Assembly (NCBI GenBank): GCA_023853785.1
Contig: JAJIRX010000696.1
Location: forward strand, 62,001 to 126,000
Length of the DNA stretch: 64,000 nt
Direction of reading: 5' to 3'
DNA from: Psilocybe azurescens
Taxonomy: Eukaryota > Basidiomycota > Agaricomycetes > Agaricales > Agrocybaceae
The position numbers were made by a program, and so were the translations under genes. This document shows positions 43,138-54,928 of the stretch, in pieces; position 1 is the first letter of the stretch, and each line of letters begins with the position of its first letter. The notes under the pieces were generated by a model. It was not told the origin of the DNA and did no database searches. It saw nothing but the letters and a program-made list of their open reading frames with translations.

Positions 43138-46100
43138 TCATACACGCTCGTTTATTGCTGTATGGTCTGAGTCATATGATGTCCGTCGCAATGCCTGGAT
43201 AGCGGGGAGATTCCAGAATTTCGAGATTATGTGGGCCCGCCATGACTGAAATTGTATACGTGAACTGCTCGACCGTTGAGAGCTCCGGTCGTCCATTTTG
43301 GGGTCCGAGGGATCCACTGGCTTATCATCTTCGTGCTTTTCCCAGGACGTATATACACACCAAATCACTAGGACAGCTACGGCGAAGCATAATGATCCCA
43401 CGAGAGATCGTGTAGGCACGCTAGAATCTGCGAAACACACAAAGGAGAACGCCGCCAAGAATGACACCATCCTGATAGAAGACAGCTAAGTGCGAGCTAC
43501 GATAGAGAGGAGGTAAACAACATACCCCCACATGAGGAGCGCATATGGTAAACTGTACAGGATTGCGAGCGTCTCCAATCCCAGCCTCGGGTGCCTCCGC
43601 CTCTGCAAATAGTCTTGCTGGAAGCGCAGTTAGTGGGTATAGACCAAAATGATGTTATGATGCAGTACTGACCACTTCGTGGACTGTTTCGCGATTTTTT
43701 GTTCTGTTTTGTCGAATTAACAATAGTCCAAGTACGATGCTCCCGATACTTGCTACCACAGATAAATAGCTACCAATCTGGGCAGCAGATCTATGCGGAT
43801 CATTGTCAATGTCCACACTCTGAATAGCCAAGAATGCTACGTTCGCGTTGAGCATGACTGTAGCCTACACCGTATTCAGTTAAGAAAAAGGGGGTAAATG
43901 AAAAGATATAACAATAACTCACGAACAGAACGAATTCTTGCCACTCGTCATTCATTTTTTCATCGATTCTTCCCAAACGTTTTTATGCATTATACCATCC
44001 ACCCACATATTCTGGAGGGTGCGCAAATGGAAGTCAGGGGAAGAAAAAGGACAATGGACAGTGACTTGATGAGCCATGTACGCTGATTGATGGCGTCCCC
44101 GTGTACAGAAAAGTTGCGTTCTATACGAGCGTGTCCTTCCCCGTGAAAATTGAGAAATTTTGAGTGGACTTGGAACACAAATGGGCAAATGGGGTTGCAC
44201 AGACAACATAAAATAATATCTCACCAAAAACATACATGAGGCGGGCTAATTCATCTTATCAGTACGCAACGGATAAAAGAAGTGAAAATTCCTTGCCTAG
44301 GAGACTAACAGATCCAACGCAATACGCGTCTAGATTATCTGAAAAGGACATCCGACGTTATCATCATATCGTCGAAGATCAATAAAGAAATAGCTTACGC
44401 TCCAGACTTTCAGCTAAGGCCAGCAACTTGTTGAGTTCTTCCACGGTATACGGTGCTGTCGATGTAGGGGATGTCATCGTATCTTTAATCAAAATACATA
44501 TTAGGAACGACTTATGTCCGAGGAGACCATATTTCAAACCTCCAATGAAGTGGTGAACCGTGTCTCTGAGTTCATCAATCATCGCCTTCGAAAGTTTGGC
44601 AGCGTGAGGATATAGTATAAGAAAATGCCTACTCAGAAGAATCAGCCTAAGAACAACGTAACATTGAGAATTAGTACCAGTATTGGGCCTCGATTTCATG
44701 ACCTTTTAAAGTTAGCAGGTTAGAGGGCTGAGTTCAGAGTAGAGGTTGAGAACTAACGAAGATGGGCCTCTGTTTTGTACCCTGAGATCTCATACCAGGA
44801 ATACAAGGAACCGGTGTCGTAGGTATCCAAGAAAAATATTGTTCGTGAGTCATGATCGACATAGTAGTAGTTATTCTCGATGATCGATGGATCTTCTTCT
44901 TTGTAATCCAGGTGCATGACCAGATCGATATTTGTAGGCATTTCTAGTCCTCCAGTGTGAATGAAATTTTCGCAAAGTGCGATATCTTCCATAAGTTGAG
45001 ACAGAATCTTGGGATCGTAGAGATTGGCATCGGTGTAGACTCTCTGTTGAAACATGAATAAACGCAGGAACAATGGAATGGAATTCAGAAACCTTTTGTT
45101 CATGATAAAAATATCGCGCTCCTTCGGGATGGACGTACTTCAACCACCCTGAAGGAGGAATGGGTCTGAAAATCGGAGTAGGAATGATTGGAACGGGGTT
45201 ATGAACAGAGAAAGATTTAGCCCACTTTTCGAATACCGTTGTCAAAGGTTGAATAACGATCGTCATATCATCCCGTCGTCTATGCAGTTCGGCTAAGTAT
45301 GGGCGTCAATAAGAGTAATAACATTCTGACATTCTAGGTCTCCTGTTATAGCGTTGGTTGGCTTCAGGCATCGTAGGTATTATCCGATCATTATCCAGGC
45401 AATAATTCGATGCCGAAGATCGCACCGAGGGAATACCGATGCTCGTTCTGTCGATTTCTTGAGGAGACATCACTTCTGAAAGTTCAACAATCTGGGATGG
45501 TTGTCGAGGATGAGAAACATCGATGCGTGGACGAATGCGAACGTGAGGTCGTGCCGGTGGTATGACGAATGGAGTGGAAAGGTCGGGCAAGGATTGGGAG
45601 AATCTGCGGGTAGGTGTTGGCAAGGTCGGCGAGGTCGGCTGAATGACGATAGTGTAACCCTCGTTCTCAGTCCCGACGTGTGATATTGCAGGTGAAGGGG
45701 TGCGTATGGATTCCCCAAGGTGTGACCGAGATTCGCTACGAAGAGATATGGCCCGAGAATGTGCTGCTCTGGATGCATTCAAATTTTGAGAGGATCTCGA
45801 CGCGCTCCGTATTCCACCTTCAGAGAATGGGAAAAGGGAGTATGCGACATTTTGATCGAGGCATATAGTTTCATCGTCGTACACGAGAGCAAAGTGCTCC
45901 GTTCCGTCGTACAACAGATGCTCGTCTTCATTCGAGTGCACACCGACCGTTTCCTCTTCTCTATCCTTCAACGTCGAACTCGCATTCTTTGGGCGAGATT
46001 TATGTTCACCTCTTCCTGCATCCTTGCCTCCCCGGCTCCATTTCAAGCGAAGAATCGACCAGTAGAAACGCAGCGGTCCAAAAATACGAGCAAGCACCTG

Positions 46101-46184
46101 CGATATAACACCTTTCTTCAAAATCCTCAATGCAAGTCGCAATAACGAAGTAAGGAGAGGGGAAAAGTGTAAGCCTGTGGTCAT
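43138..46184 (-). CDS. WW-motif membrane protein C
   Basis: Best-preserved copy of the family. Start MTTGLHFSPLLTSLLRLALRILKK at 46184; the first exon (to about 45340) encodes a long Ser/Arg-rich linker and ends DNDRIIPTMPEANQRYNRRPR. Next exons: MTIVIQPLTTVFEKWAKSF, SGWLKYVHPEGARYFYHEQK, RVYTDANLYDPKILSQLMED, NNYYYVDHDSRTIFFLDTYD, SWYEISGYKTEAHL, MTSPTSTAPYTVEELNKLLALAE. The C-terminal membrane part is MLNANVAFLAIQSVD, AAQIGSYLSVVASIGSIVLGLLLI, MVSFLAAFSFVCF and LVGSLCFAVAVLVIWCVYTSWE, ending with a basic cytosol-like tail. Introns are GT-AG and 50-60 bp. The FFLD and HPEG cores and the terminal helices are common to A-D. Nothing indicates an enzymatic site; a membrane-anchored recognition or signalling role is only a guess. 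Confidence 0.72.
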
Positions 46185-47438
46185 GGCAAAGACGCGCAGC
46201 GACCTAGTGGACGAGTGGCGAGCAGAAGCGAATCCGATGGACGTGCGCGCTGAACTGCACGATGAGCAGCATGAGAAATCATCTTTTCCCACATACAGGC
46301 CCTGCAATCGCCTCGTGTACACGGCTGCTTCTGTTTGGAGTTAGACTCCGCATGGTTAACCTAATTCGGATTCCGTAGCCCCGTTTTGTTCCATCTTGCC
46401 GGGAAATAGGGAAATAGAGGGATGGGTGTAAATGTGGTACACTGCATAGTGCAAAGCAAGAGCAGGGCAAGGGCAAGCGGCGTGTAACAATTCATTTCTT
46501 GATTCATTTGAAAATACAAATGAACAACATTCACTTGTGTGCATGTCGAGAGTATAGGGTACTCGCAAGTAGCCTGGCCTTAGCCGGCCTTTTTTCGCCT
46601 TCGAAGCGTCTAATTGTAAAAGACCAACATCTCGCTTGGCGGGCTGGGCAATGAGAGGCGATAAGGGACATAAACCTGAAAGTGATAAGGTAATCTCCGA
46701 CATAAGCGCTACTATAGCGCTTGCACTCATACTCATCTAATTTTGCAGAGCACTCTTGCATTGCATTGTGATGCGAATTACAGGTATCCTTATCTTCGAG
46801 GGATATATATTCTCCTTCGTATCGCTCAAAGTACACGCCTTTGATGAAACCTACAGAAAGGTCTTCGATGCGATGTCGGCTTGCTTCGACTTTCAAGAAT
46901 GAATAACTTTCAATGAAGGTACTCGCCGTAATGCAACTCAATTTTGCTAATTACTCTTCCAAATTCCGTGACTCTAACAGGAAGAGAACCAGTCATCTAG
47001 ACATGAAGTTTAAACGAACTAACCACTGCCACTCACAGCCTAGCAGTGCATATTCATTAATTCAACTTAGAACAAAGACAACTGCGTACCAAGTTCACTC
47101 ATCATGGCAGCAAGGCAGCTTTCGCTGGGCCTGAAGCGTCAACACTGCAACCAGTGCGTTCAAATCTTTCAGTGATCACGGAACTCGCCTGAATGACTCT
47201 CCACCAATCGGGTTCATTGAGCGTCTAACCTAGCGCTGCCACTGGCACTGACAGATCACGTTCTACGGAAGTTAGCATTTGGTTATAAGCAAAGCATCCA
47301 GTTGCCAGAAGATGATCAAGACACTTAAATAGGCCCCAAGCTCTCAGCCACCACACCCATTCACCGCCAGCCGCTACCATCATCGTTTACTACTCGTATC
47401 AAGCGATTCAATTGATCTAAACGCATCGTATCCATCCG
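46185..47438. other. Intergenic with the promoter of the charged protein gene
   Basis: A 136-codon minus frame (46531-46941) has no motif or clear splice support. An AT-rich box near 47325-47332 (TTAAATAG) lies about 110 bp upstream of the ATG at 47439. Confidence 0.35.
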
Positions 47439-47663
47439 ATGTCCACAGAAATTCCGAAAATCTTTGAACAAAGCGTTGATGATGGCTCAACTCCTCTTGT
47501 ATTGCCATCTGGGGGTGGCTCAGTGACGACAACCACAACAGTCACAACCACCCACATCACCGTGTCCGCCGATGGCGACTCTGAGGAACATCAGATCGTC
47601 GCTAAAGAAGTTTCCGTCACAACTCAAGGCGTAAAAGCTTCCCAGAACGATAACAACAACGAT

Positions 47664-47695
<32 letters not shown>

Positions 47696-47935
47696 CGACG
47701 ACAGGCCTCCTCCACCGCCTTCATGGTAAGTGTCCGAACCACATGATACGGCGTCTATGACTAAAATGTTGTTTCTAGGGTTTTTCGAGGGCCAGTCGTC
47801 TCTCCCGTAGGCGGGTCAAGAAATCTGGAAAAGGAACGGAAAGAAAGAGAGCAGAAAGAAAAGAAAGAAAGAGAAAAGAAGGAGAAAGAACGGAAAGAGA
47901 AAGAGAAGAAGGAGAAGGAGAGAAAAGCGAAATAG
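47439..47935 (+). CDS. Low-complexity protein: Thr-rich, poly-Asp, Pro-Trp, then Lys/Glu coil
   Basis: Two exons, 47439-47725 and 47779-47935, GT-AG intron of 53 bp joining TGG in phase. Sequence layout: MSTEIPKIFEQSVDDG, a threonine-rich stretch (GSVTTTTTVTTTHIT), an uninterrupted run of 14 aspartates, RPPPPPSW, then about 35 residues alternating Lys and Glu (KERKEREQKEKKE) that should form a highly charged helix. No signal peptide or domain. The 3' GAA/AAG-rich exon gives long antisense readings that are artefacts. Function unknown; very acidic and very basic halves in one small protein could interact with each other or with chromatin. Low conservation is expected. Confidence 0.6.
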
Positions 47936-48250
47936 GCAGCAGCTAAAGCCAAAGCCAAAGAAAGGAGAGAAAGTTGTGCGTAAGCTCCAAGGGACGTGTT
48001 TAGAAACCAGCCTCTGGCTTGGCCTTAATTTGTGGCATGTGTAGATACCTTGAACAATGCTCATGGACATTTATCATCACCCACCGATTTGGAGAGAAAA
48101 GGGAGAAGGAAGAAATTTCAAGCACGACAAAGCGCCTCAACCAAACTCTGAGCCGATGCCAAAATGACAAAACACACCGTTGGAATGCGATTCATCCATT
48201 ACAATGGGTACATCACAACTTCATAACCATATTTGTTCGTCATTCATTCG

Positions 48251-49393
48251 TCAACCCCTCCTCCTTGCTTTCGGCGTCCAGCTCTCCGTATCTGAAGCCG
48301 GCCGCGAGGGCATTGGAGGTGGGAGTGGAACCTGGGCCGCCTCTTCCTTCCTTTTAGCTTCGAACTTGGCCTCCCGGGATTGCTCAGGCTGTAGTTCCCG
48401 ACTTGGTAGATTTTCTGCGCCTTCGAGTTGGCCAACGGACGAAGGCAGCGTAAACTTCGCAGTCGTCCGAGACTTTCGCGGTGTGGCGGGTGTGACGAAT
48501 TTGGGAGGGAGGACCTTCGGTGGCGCTTGCGCAGTGGTCGATGTTGATGTCGATGCTAATGTCGATGGGGCAGCCTCAGGTGGCTGGTTTTTTTGCTGTT
48601 GCCGCGTGACGGTGGATACATGCGGCATATCTGCTGCTGCTGAAGGAGTATTCGCCGGTTCAGGGACCAAAGGCACCGCGTCGTTCCTCGTAGCTGCTTC
48701 CTCCAGAGCCCGTGCAGCATCATGCTGCCGTATCCGTAACATCTCCTCGCTTTCCGCCCGATCTCGTGCTTCGATAAGTGCAACATTTGCCGATACACGC
48801 TGCTGGCGCATCATGTCCGCTTGGAGTTCCTAAAACGCGCATATAACATGGCCTCAGTCTAGTCATTATGGGAGCATGGGGGTCACTGACTTCGATAGTT
48901 GGCGGATTGGGACGCGTATGGGTCAGCCATGCTGACCACTGAACTGAATGAAGAAAATTGTCAGTGAAATATTTGGCTGATAACTCGAGTATGATGCTTA
49001 CCTGGGAGGCGTTTGCCGCCACCAATGTACTTCCACATGTCCTCGGGCTGATAATACTCTACAGTCCGCTTCGCTCTGCTCGGATCTACATATATGACCA
49101 AGGCATATTAGCCACGAATGATTTTTTTGGCATGGCTTTTGCATGCCGGGTGTTTAGTAGTACAAACCATTGGGTGAATATGCTTCATAAAATTTGTTAC
49201 CTGGACGTGCCATTGTCAGAGAATATCCAACCCGCATCGTTAATTCATGAACTCACCGTGCAAATCCCTTCCCACATATCGCACCTAGTCAATGCAGAAC
49301 TGTATAAGCTTTGAGCTCGAAAATGCGGTTCAGAATACAATTGGAGCTCACTGGGTTCCTGATAGAGTTCCATAGCCTCGCGACGAAAGACAT
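48251..49393 (-). CDS. NDUFAF2-like complex I assembly factor
   Basis: Exons (minus) 49352-49393, 49257-49284, 49168-49200, 49002-49085, 48891-48943 and 48251-48829, all GT-AG; three are under 45 bp. The core reads MSFVARLWNSIRNP, VRYVGRDLHGNKFYEAYSP, RTVEYYQPEDMWKYIGGGKRLP, VQWSAWLTHTRPNPPTIEELQ, which matches the NDUFA12/NDUFAF2 (B17.2 / B17.2L) family: GNK(F/Y)YE, the R-V-x-Y strand and the W-x-A-W-L-x-H-x-R-P-x-P-P-T motif. The PPTIEEL ending is the assembly-factor branch rather than the structural NDUFA12. It acts in mitochondria in assembly of respiratory complex I. The C-terminus is unusually long: about 180 residues rich in Ala, Pro and Glu with no membrane segment. No evident cleavable presequence. 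Confidence 0.85.
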
Positions 49394-49798
49394 GTTGTCG
49401 AAGTCGTCAGATTATTGCGTAGAGTACAGATATTTTGTAACAATTAGAAAAGGATATAAGCAACAACAAATGTGAAGATTCAAACAAGGTTAAAAATGCA
49501 CTTATGAAGGAGCTCGACTCAGACAAGGCTTCCGCAAAACACCGTTGTGCCCATTACGTCAGCGAATCTGTTACGCTGCACATCTTTGCGACTGTACCTA
49601 CCAGAGTACACAGCTATCCTGAATCCTGATGCAGCAGTAGTAGAGTATGCGTGTCGAATTTAAGCAGACCACTCATGACCAACGAAAAATAGATAAAACC
49701 AAATTACAATACACTGCAGTTCAAGTAGCCTTACAGAAGACAAAGAAATGTATTGCGACCACTACATTGCAGGCATAATAACGTGGACAATACAGCGA
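49394..49798. other. Spacer between RPN3 3' end and NDUFAF2-like 5' end
   Basis: No frame with motifs; both flanking genes are on the minus strand, so it holds the RPN3 3' end and the NDUFAF2-like promoter. Confidence 0.35.
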
Positions 49799-51521
49799 TC
49801 AGAACTCTGGGCCCATATCTTCGTCGTCCAAGTCACCGTCCTGGATCTCTTTCGCGAGCTCCTTCTCTCTTTCTCGTGCACCTTCAGCAGCAGCGAGCTC
49901 TTTACGGTGGGCGTTGAGAGGATAGCGCATAGCCTGTAGTCGATGTTCTAGTGAGCATATGCAATCCCAGCACAAGAAGAAAATGCAAACGCACCTTGAC
50001 ACTCTGGTTGTGCAGGTCCAGACAGAATGTGATACGGCGGCCAAACAGCTCGCTGACTTCAGGCCCGTACCCATTCTTCTGACTGCCACACTCCATCCAT
50101 CCTTTCTCGTGCACCATCTTGCCCTCAATGACGCCGTCGCGGATAGCCTTGGTGACGACATACTCGGCGTTTTCTTCCGAGTCCAGGTTGAGCTTGACGC
50201 AGATGTCTTTCAATGAGATACGCGAGTAGGACAGCGAGAGCCTTCGGAGACCAGTCTTGATGACGTTTTGTCGTAGGCGGAGGACGAGCTTGAACAGGTT
50301 GTCTTCTTTGAATTGATCACTGTGTTTGTTCAACGTATCCTCGAAACGGGCCAGCGACCCCGATCGTACAGCTGCAAAATACAGTCAGCACAATAATAAT
50401 GGGCCAGAGAAAACAAAGAGCTCGCCTTTACGGTTTCGAAATATGCATTGAGGGGTTTCTTCAACACCTCGTGTCTGAAGGTGGTTCGATCAGGGATATC
50501 ACCCATGAGTAGCTCCACAACCACAAAGAACTTGTGTATGGCCTGATAGAAACCTGGGGCAGTCTTTGCAGGTGGGGCACGGCGGATCGCTTGCTGGAGA
50601 TCGGTATGGGCGTCGGTATAATTGAGCTGAATGGCCTTGATGCGTCCGAGGTAGAAGTAGTATCGTGCAAGCTGGCCGTTGCTTGCGGATAGAGGGAAGA
50701 CGGCTTTGGAAACAAGTTGTTGAGCCGGGAAGGGCTGGTCGAATGAGAGATAATTGTTTAGGAGACAGTTGAGGAGTACGGCATTTGCTTCGTCGTCGTG
50801 TCGCAATGATGCTGTTCGTTGGGCAGCGAGGAATAGCCTGCAGGAAAACGATATGCGGTGAGGCCAGGGCAGACAACCTTATAAGAGAGAGAAACGTACG
50901 GCCGGGCCTCGGGGAGTAGATCATTGACTGAATATGCACGGTCCACTGCATGCCAGATTTTTGCAGCGATGGCATCCATGCTACGTCTGTTCAGTTCCTG
51001 CATCTTCTTTACGGTCTCGTTTGCTAGATCGAGAGCCTCCGAGTGGGTTTCCTCGTCCTTGAGAAGGTGGTAGAGAATCAGAAGTCGGAGGTACATCTCT
51101 ACTTCTGGAACAGTCTCTGACAGCGGTGTCTTTGAGGGTGTGTCGACTTCCATGCTTTGATCGTCCGACTTTGAAGCAGCAGGCAACCATGATAGTAATT
51201 TGCTCTTCAAAGAAGTATCTATACAGTCCGCATTCATTGGAGTCATGCTGAAGAGTCAACTACCAAAAACCGACCTTTGGTATAGATGGCTTCAACAGCG
51301 TTACGCAGAATCGAAGCATCGATGCGCTTGCGCAGGGCAGTCAAGGTGCGTAGAACACGATGGGTGAATCGGGGTTCGAGAGTGGTCACTGCTCGGTCAA
51401 TGAGCGCAACGTTGTTCTTGATTTCCACCAGAGGATGCAATGGTGCGGGTTTTGATTCATCTTTGCCATTTTCTTCTTCGACCTTCTTGTCATCTGCGGG
51501 TTTCATTTCAACGTCAGGCAT
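49799..51521 (-). CDS. RPN3: 26S proteasome regulatory subunit RPN3 (PSMD3)
   Basis: PCI-domain lid subunit of the 26S proteasome. Exons (minus) 51275-51521, 50900-51218, 50426-50837, 49995-50371 and 49799-49933. The acidic start MPDVEMKPADDKK is followed by HPLVEIKNNVALIDRAV, helical repeats (EVEMYLRLLILYHLL, NGQLARYYFYLGRIKA), the PCI winged-helix part KLVLRLRQNVIKTGLRRLSLSYSRISLKDI and ENAEYVVTKAIRDGVIEGKM, then RRITFCLDLHNQSVKAMRYP and the acidic C-terminus DLDDEDMGPEF. About 495 residues, as in other fungi. The junction between exons 3 and 4 is odd: the only donor that suits the donor side is AAAG/GCGAGC, and the acceptor gives AVRSGSLARFE only if one base is lost near 50425. Everything else is in phase. 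Confidence 0.92.
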
Positions 51522-51662
51522 CGTGGTTGGTTGGTGGCAAAGTTCAAGGAGGAGTTCAAGTTATAATTGAGGAACGAATTTGGACGAAGGTGACGCGTCG
51601 CGTTCACTAAAGCCGGTCGTTACAATAAGAATTTATAAATTAATATGTTCCATGTTTGACAT
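51522..51662. other. RPN3 promoter side
   Basis: Contains the 5' flank of RPN3 (minus) and of the tRNA gene (plus). AT-rich at 51625-51660; nothing else recognised. Confidence 0.4.
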
Positions 51663-51745
51663 GTCTCGATAGCTAAGTGGTATAGCATGCGATTGCAGTG
51701 AAAGCTCTCATCGCAGGGTCCGGTGTTCGAACCACCGTCGGGACT
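51663..51745 (+). tRNA. tRNA-Cys (anticodon GCA) with short intron
   Basis: Acceptor stem GTCTCGA pairs with TCGGGAC (one T-G wobble) and leaves T as discriminator. D-stem GCTA/TAGC encloses AGTGGTA; the anticodon stem TGCGA/TCGCA flanks TTGCAG...A, with GCA at 51695-51697. The T-arm is CGGTG-TTCGAAC-CACCG. The anticodon loop is enlarged by about 11 nt, consistent with an intron after position 37 (about 51699-51709). CCA is not encoded, as usual in eukaryotes. Confidence 0.85.
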
Positions 51746-51749
51746 TGAG

Positions 51750-51765
51750 TTTTTTGTTTTTTTTT
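51750..51765 (+). terminator. Pol III terminator of tRNA-Cys
   Basis: T6-G-T9 five bases after the discriminator base, a typical RNA polymerase III termination run. Confidence 0.8.
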
Positions 51766-52246
51766 CGGTCTCAATCAAGTACCTTCGGTACTTCAAATCA
51801 GCATCAATTCTTGCTCGCTTGCGCCGACCTGTCTCTCATTGACACTACAACGACTTGGATAGGTGTTCACTGTCGAGCGGCATTGCCCAGCGCAGCCTGC
51901 TATATTCCTTTTGCTATTCAGCTGGACCTCAGCGTTGAATCCTACCCCTTTGTTAGCCATGGTTGACGGTCATCAACGAGATAATACTGACAGGGAACCG
52001 TCAGGAACGGCAGGAACGGCAGGAACGGCATATTCTTAGCATATCCTTTTGCTCCAAAAGGGATGTTTGGACAAGGCTTTCTGAAAGTCCGGACATGTTC
52101 CCACTGAATGACAGGCGATATGTTCACAGCGTTTTGGCCAGTATTAATTCTAAGGACTTAATGGGACGACGGCGCATCATTCAGTCATTCAGACACTCTT
52201 TAACCTTCTAATCCCCCCTCTACTGCTGGGAGGCTCCTACTGAGCT
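51766..52246. other. Intergenic between tRNA-Cys and gene D
   Basis: Contains a tandem of GGAACGGCA (about three copies, 52003-52030). No gene recognised. Confidence 0.4.
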
Positions 52247-54928
52247 ATGGGTGCGAAGCCCCTCATCCAACTCCTCCAAATCTTCATTGCGACTCGCAAG
52301 AAATTTTCGAATGTCCTCAGCTACCTGCTAAGTCAAACAGGCACCAGGATCCTGCAGAATGTAGCCTTTCTTGTGGCGGTCTTGCGAGCGAAATGGAATT
52401 CGAGGAGCCACGCTTGTGGCTAGAGGACCAGGAGATAAACCAACTTCATCGATCCCTGCTACGAAGGATGACCCATTTTTTCCAACGCCGAGCAAGGAAC
52501 CAGCCTCGAATACAGTCTGACGACAAACGGCGAAATCATCTCCAGAGACAATGTCGCGTTCTCTTCGTACCCTTCTTCCAGCACACCTGCCAACCGGTTC
52601 TCTACATCATGGACTCAGCTTCATTTTCGGCCACAGACGGAAACAGTCATCTCTGAAGCGCGCTCGACATCAACCGTCATCGAAATGTCCGAGTTCAGCT
52701 CTCGTTGGGAATCGAACGTCACGAGCAGGCTTATACTCTCGCAAGCAGGCACAACCACATTCTTTAATCATCCTCGTATTACGCCTATGATGCCTGAAGG
52801 ATCTCGGCGGTATAAAGAACGATCAAGCAGGTACGAAAGATACTACGTATTTTTTCATCTCATTCCATCGACCTGGTTATTAGGGAAAAACGTGGCAGGA
52901 AATTCAACTCTCACCTATCGACTAATACTGCAAAGTGTGCCTTCTCTGCTTAGTTCTATCGATATCTGATCCCCTGACATTGTCCCGCAAGGCACCCCTC
53001 TCCCCTGGGTGGGCTCAGTGCACGCACCCTGAAGGAGGGATATATTTTTGTAATAAAGACAAGGTCTGTTTAGGTGTTGAGAATCTATAACAGACGCATG
53101 TCACTCATCTACGTGCTGCAGAGGGTCTTTACAGATGCAAACATCTACGATACCCTGATATTCCAACAGATGCTCGAGGATATATCCACTATCGAAGAAT
53201 TTATCTCAACCCACAATATAACTCTCCCCAGGAACTGCGATCTCGCTCTTGACGTGACTTACAATAACGCCTGTCAAGAGATCCAGACCGTTTACTATTT
53301 CGTCCATCACCCGTCCCGGTCTATCTTCTTCCTGGATAACTATGAAGCTCCTTGGTGTGAGCTCAAAGGCATTAATTCATCTAGTCACCTCCGTCAGTGC
53401 ATTCGTTTCTTGAATACTGTGTATAGGCCACTGAAGAACCCTCCTTGCAATAGGCGAAGAGCTTGAAGCGCAATATTGGTGAGATAGCACGCGTACATCT
53501 CGAAGGGCATGCATTTACAGCGATCACAGGTTATATCTTCAGTTATATCCTCAAGCTTTTGAGATATCGTCTACCTTAATCTATGAGCTCCGCGACACAG
53601 TTCTTCATTTTATTGGAGGTACGAGTCACTGATAGTTCTCCACACCGTATCACACAGCTAAGCTCCTCGCAGATAGTATGTCCTCACAAGCCTCGGCCAC
53701 GATATATAGCTTGGATGAACTGTATAAAATCCTGACATTAATCGACAATCTGGAAAGTATGTTTCGAATACTCTCACCTATCAATCATCTTCGATGCTCA
53801 TGTACCTTCTACAGAGAATCAGGGACGTGAATCTAACGGAGCAGTTGGTTTATTGTGTGAGACCCAGTTATGCATTCTATTTCATTGAAGTCCCACTGAA
53901 TTGTATCCGTCCAGCCCGTCTCATGCATTCCTTTGGTAATTGATTCTCAACTCCGTTGGCCTGGTACTAAACATTGCCTGTCCCGCAGCACAATCGCGGG
54001 TTTACGACTCTCACGGAGAAGTACAAAATCGTTTGAAGAACGAAGTTCAGGTCGCAACCTACGCCGTCCAAACCCCGCAACGAACGTGGTTTATCAAGAT
54101 AGTTTCGCCTCTCCTGTTCTCCGCCCCTAATCTGTATCTCCGGACACTACGAAGGATGTGGGTCATCGGCGCCACCCACACCTCTGTTTGGGATCAAGGA
54201 GTAACAAGGTTACGGCACGAATGGCGGGAATTTATATTTTGGGTAAGCATTTGGTTATACGTCAATCCTTTGCCTTTCAGTGTGTTAAATAAACTGGACT
54301 GCACAGTCTATCCTGCTGCTCATTGCAAATGCAGCACTCCTGGGGATCCGTGATGTCGGCTTGAGGCACTTGGACCTGGAACATAGATCTGGAGCACAGA
54401 TCTCCAGCTATGTATCTGTTGTGTTTGCCATTGGAAGTATCTTCTTGGGATTGATTTTCCGCGAACATATCTTGACGAGCAGCCGGGACCTCATTGGGGA
54501 TGTAGTGAGCCTGTTTTCATTTACTTTATGAAGTCCTCGACTGACTGCTTGTGCTTAGAACGCCTATACCGCAAGACGTGCTTACTCTCTAGTCGGCATA
54601 GAAGCTCGGGCCATTGTATATAGTCTTCCCTATGTTCTTCTTATGTGGTCGTAAGCTTTCTTCTAAATTTGATGCAGGTAGAAACAATTCTAACTGATTC
54701 CTCCCAAGGGTTATTGCCTTTGCGATAGCTTTCGCTTTCCTTTGCTTCCAAGATACAAGAAGAGTAACGAGGATTGTTGCTGGCATATTTGCAGGGGTCG
54801 TGGCAATTCTTGTCGTTATTGGCATTTCTATCTCTTGGGAACGATATTCGGAACCAGCGCCGGCGAGGTCCGTCGATAGCAATTCTCGATCAAAGACGCC
54901 GGAGAAGGTGAATGCGGCGGAAGTTTGA
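52247..54928 (+). CDS. WW-motif membrane protein D, partly degenerate
   Basis: The only plus-strand member. Order follows B and C: MGAKPLIQLLQIFIATRKKFS, EYSLTTNGEIISRDNVAF, NHPRITPMMPEGSRRYKER, PGWAQCTHPEGGIYFCNKDK (half WW motif), RVFTDANIYDTLIFQQMLED, YYFVHHPSRSIFFLDNYE, SPLLFSAPNLYLRTLRRMW, SILLLIANAALLGIRDVGL, GAQISSYVSVVFAIGSIFLG, YSLPYVLLMW, VIAFAIAFAFLCFQDT and GVVAILVVIGISISWE, ending EKVNAAEV. The C-terminal half is well preserved with introns in phase. The N-terminal half has a stop after WNSRSHACG (about 52418), a phase change before EYSLTTNG and a stop near the segment that precedes the WW motif. It could be a decaying paralogue or a read with several errors; C-terminal quality argues against long-standing decay. 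Confidence 0.55.

Noticed and set aside
46531..46941. Minus-strand 136-codon frame
   Set aside because: No motif, no splice or promoter support, and a mixed composition typical of chance frames.
47761..48070. Minus-strand Phe/Ser-rich frames opposite the Lys/Glu exon
   Set aside because: They are the antisense reading of the GAA/AAG-rich exon and would give pure Phe-Ser-Leu repeats.
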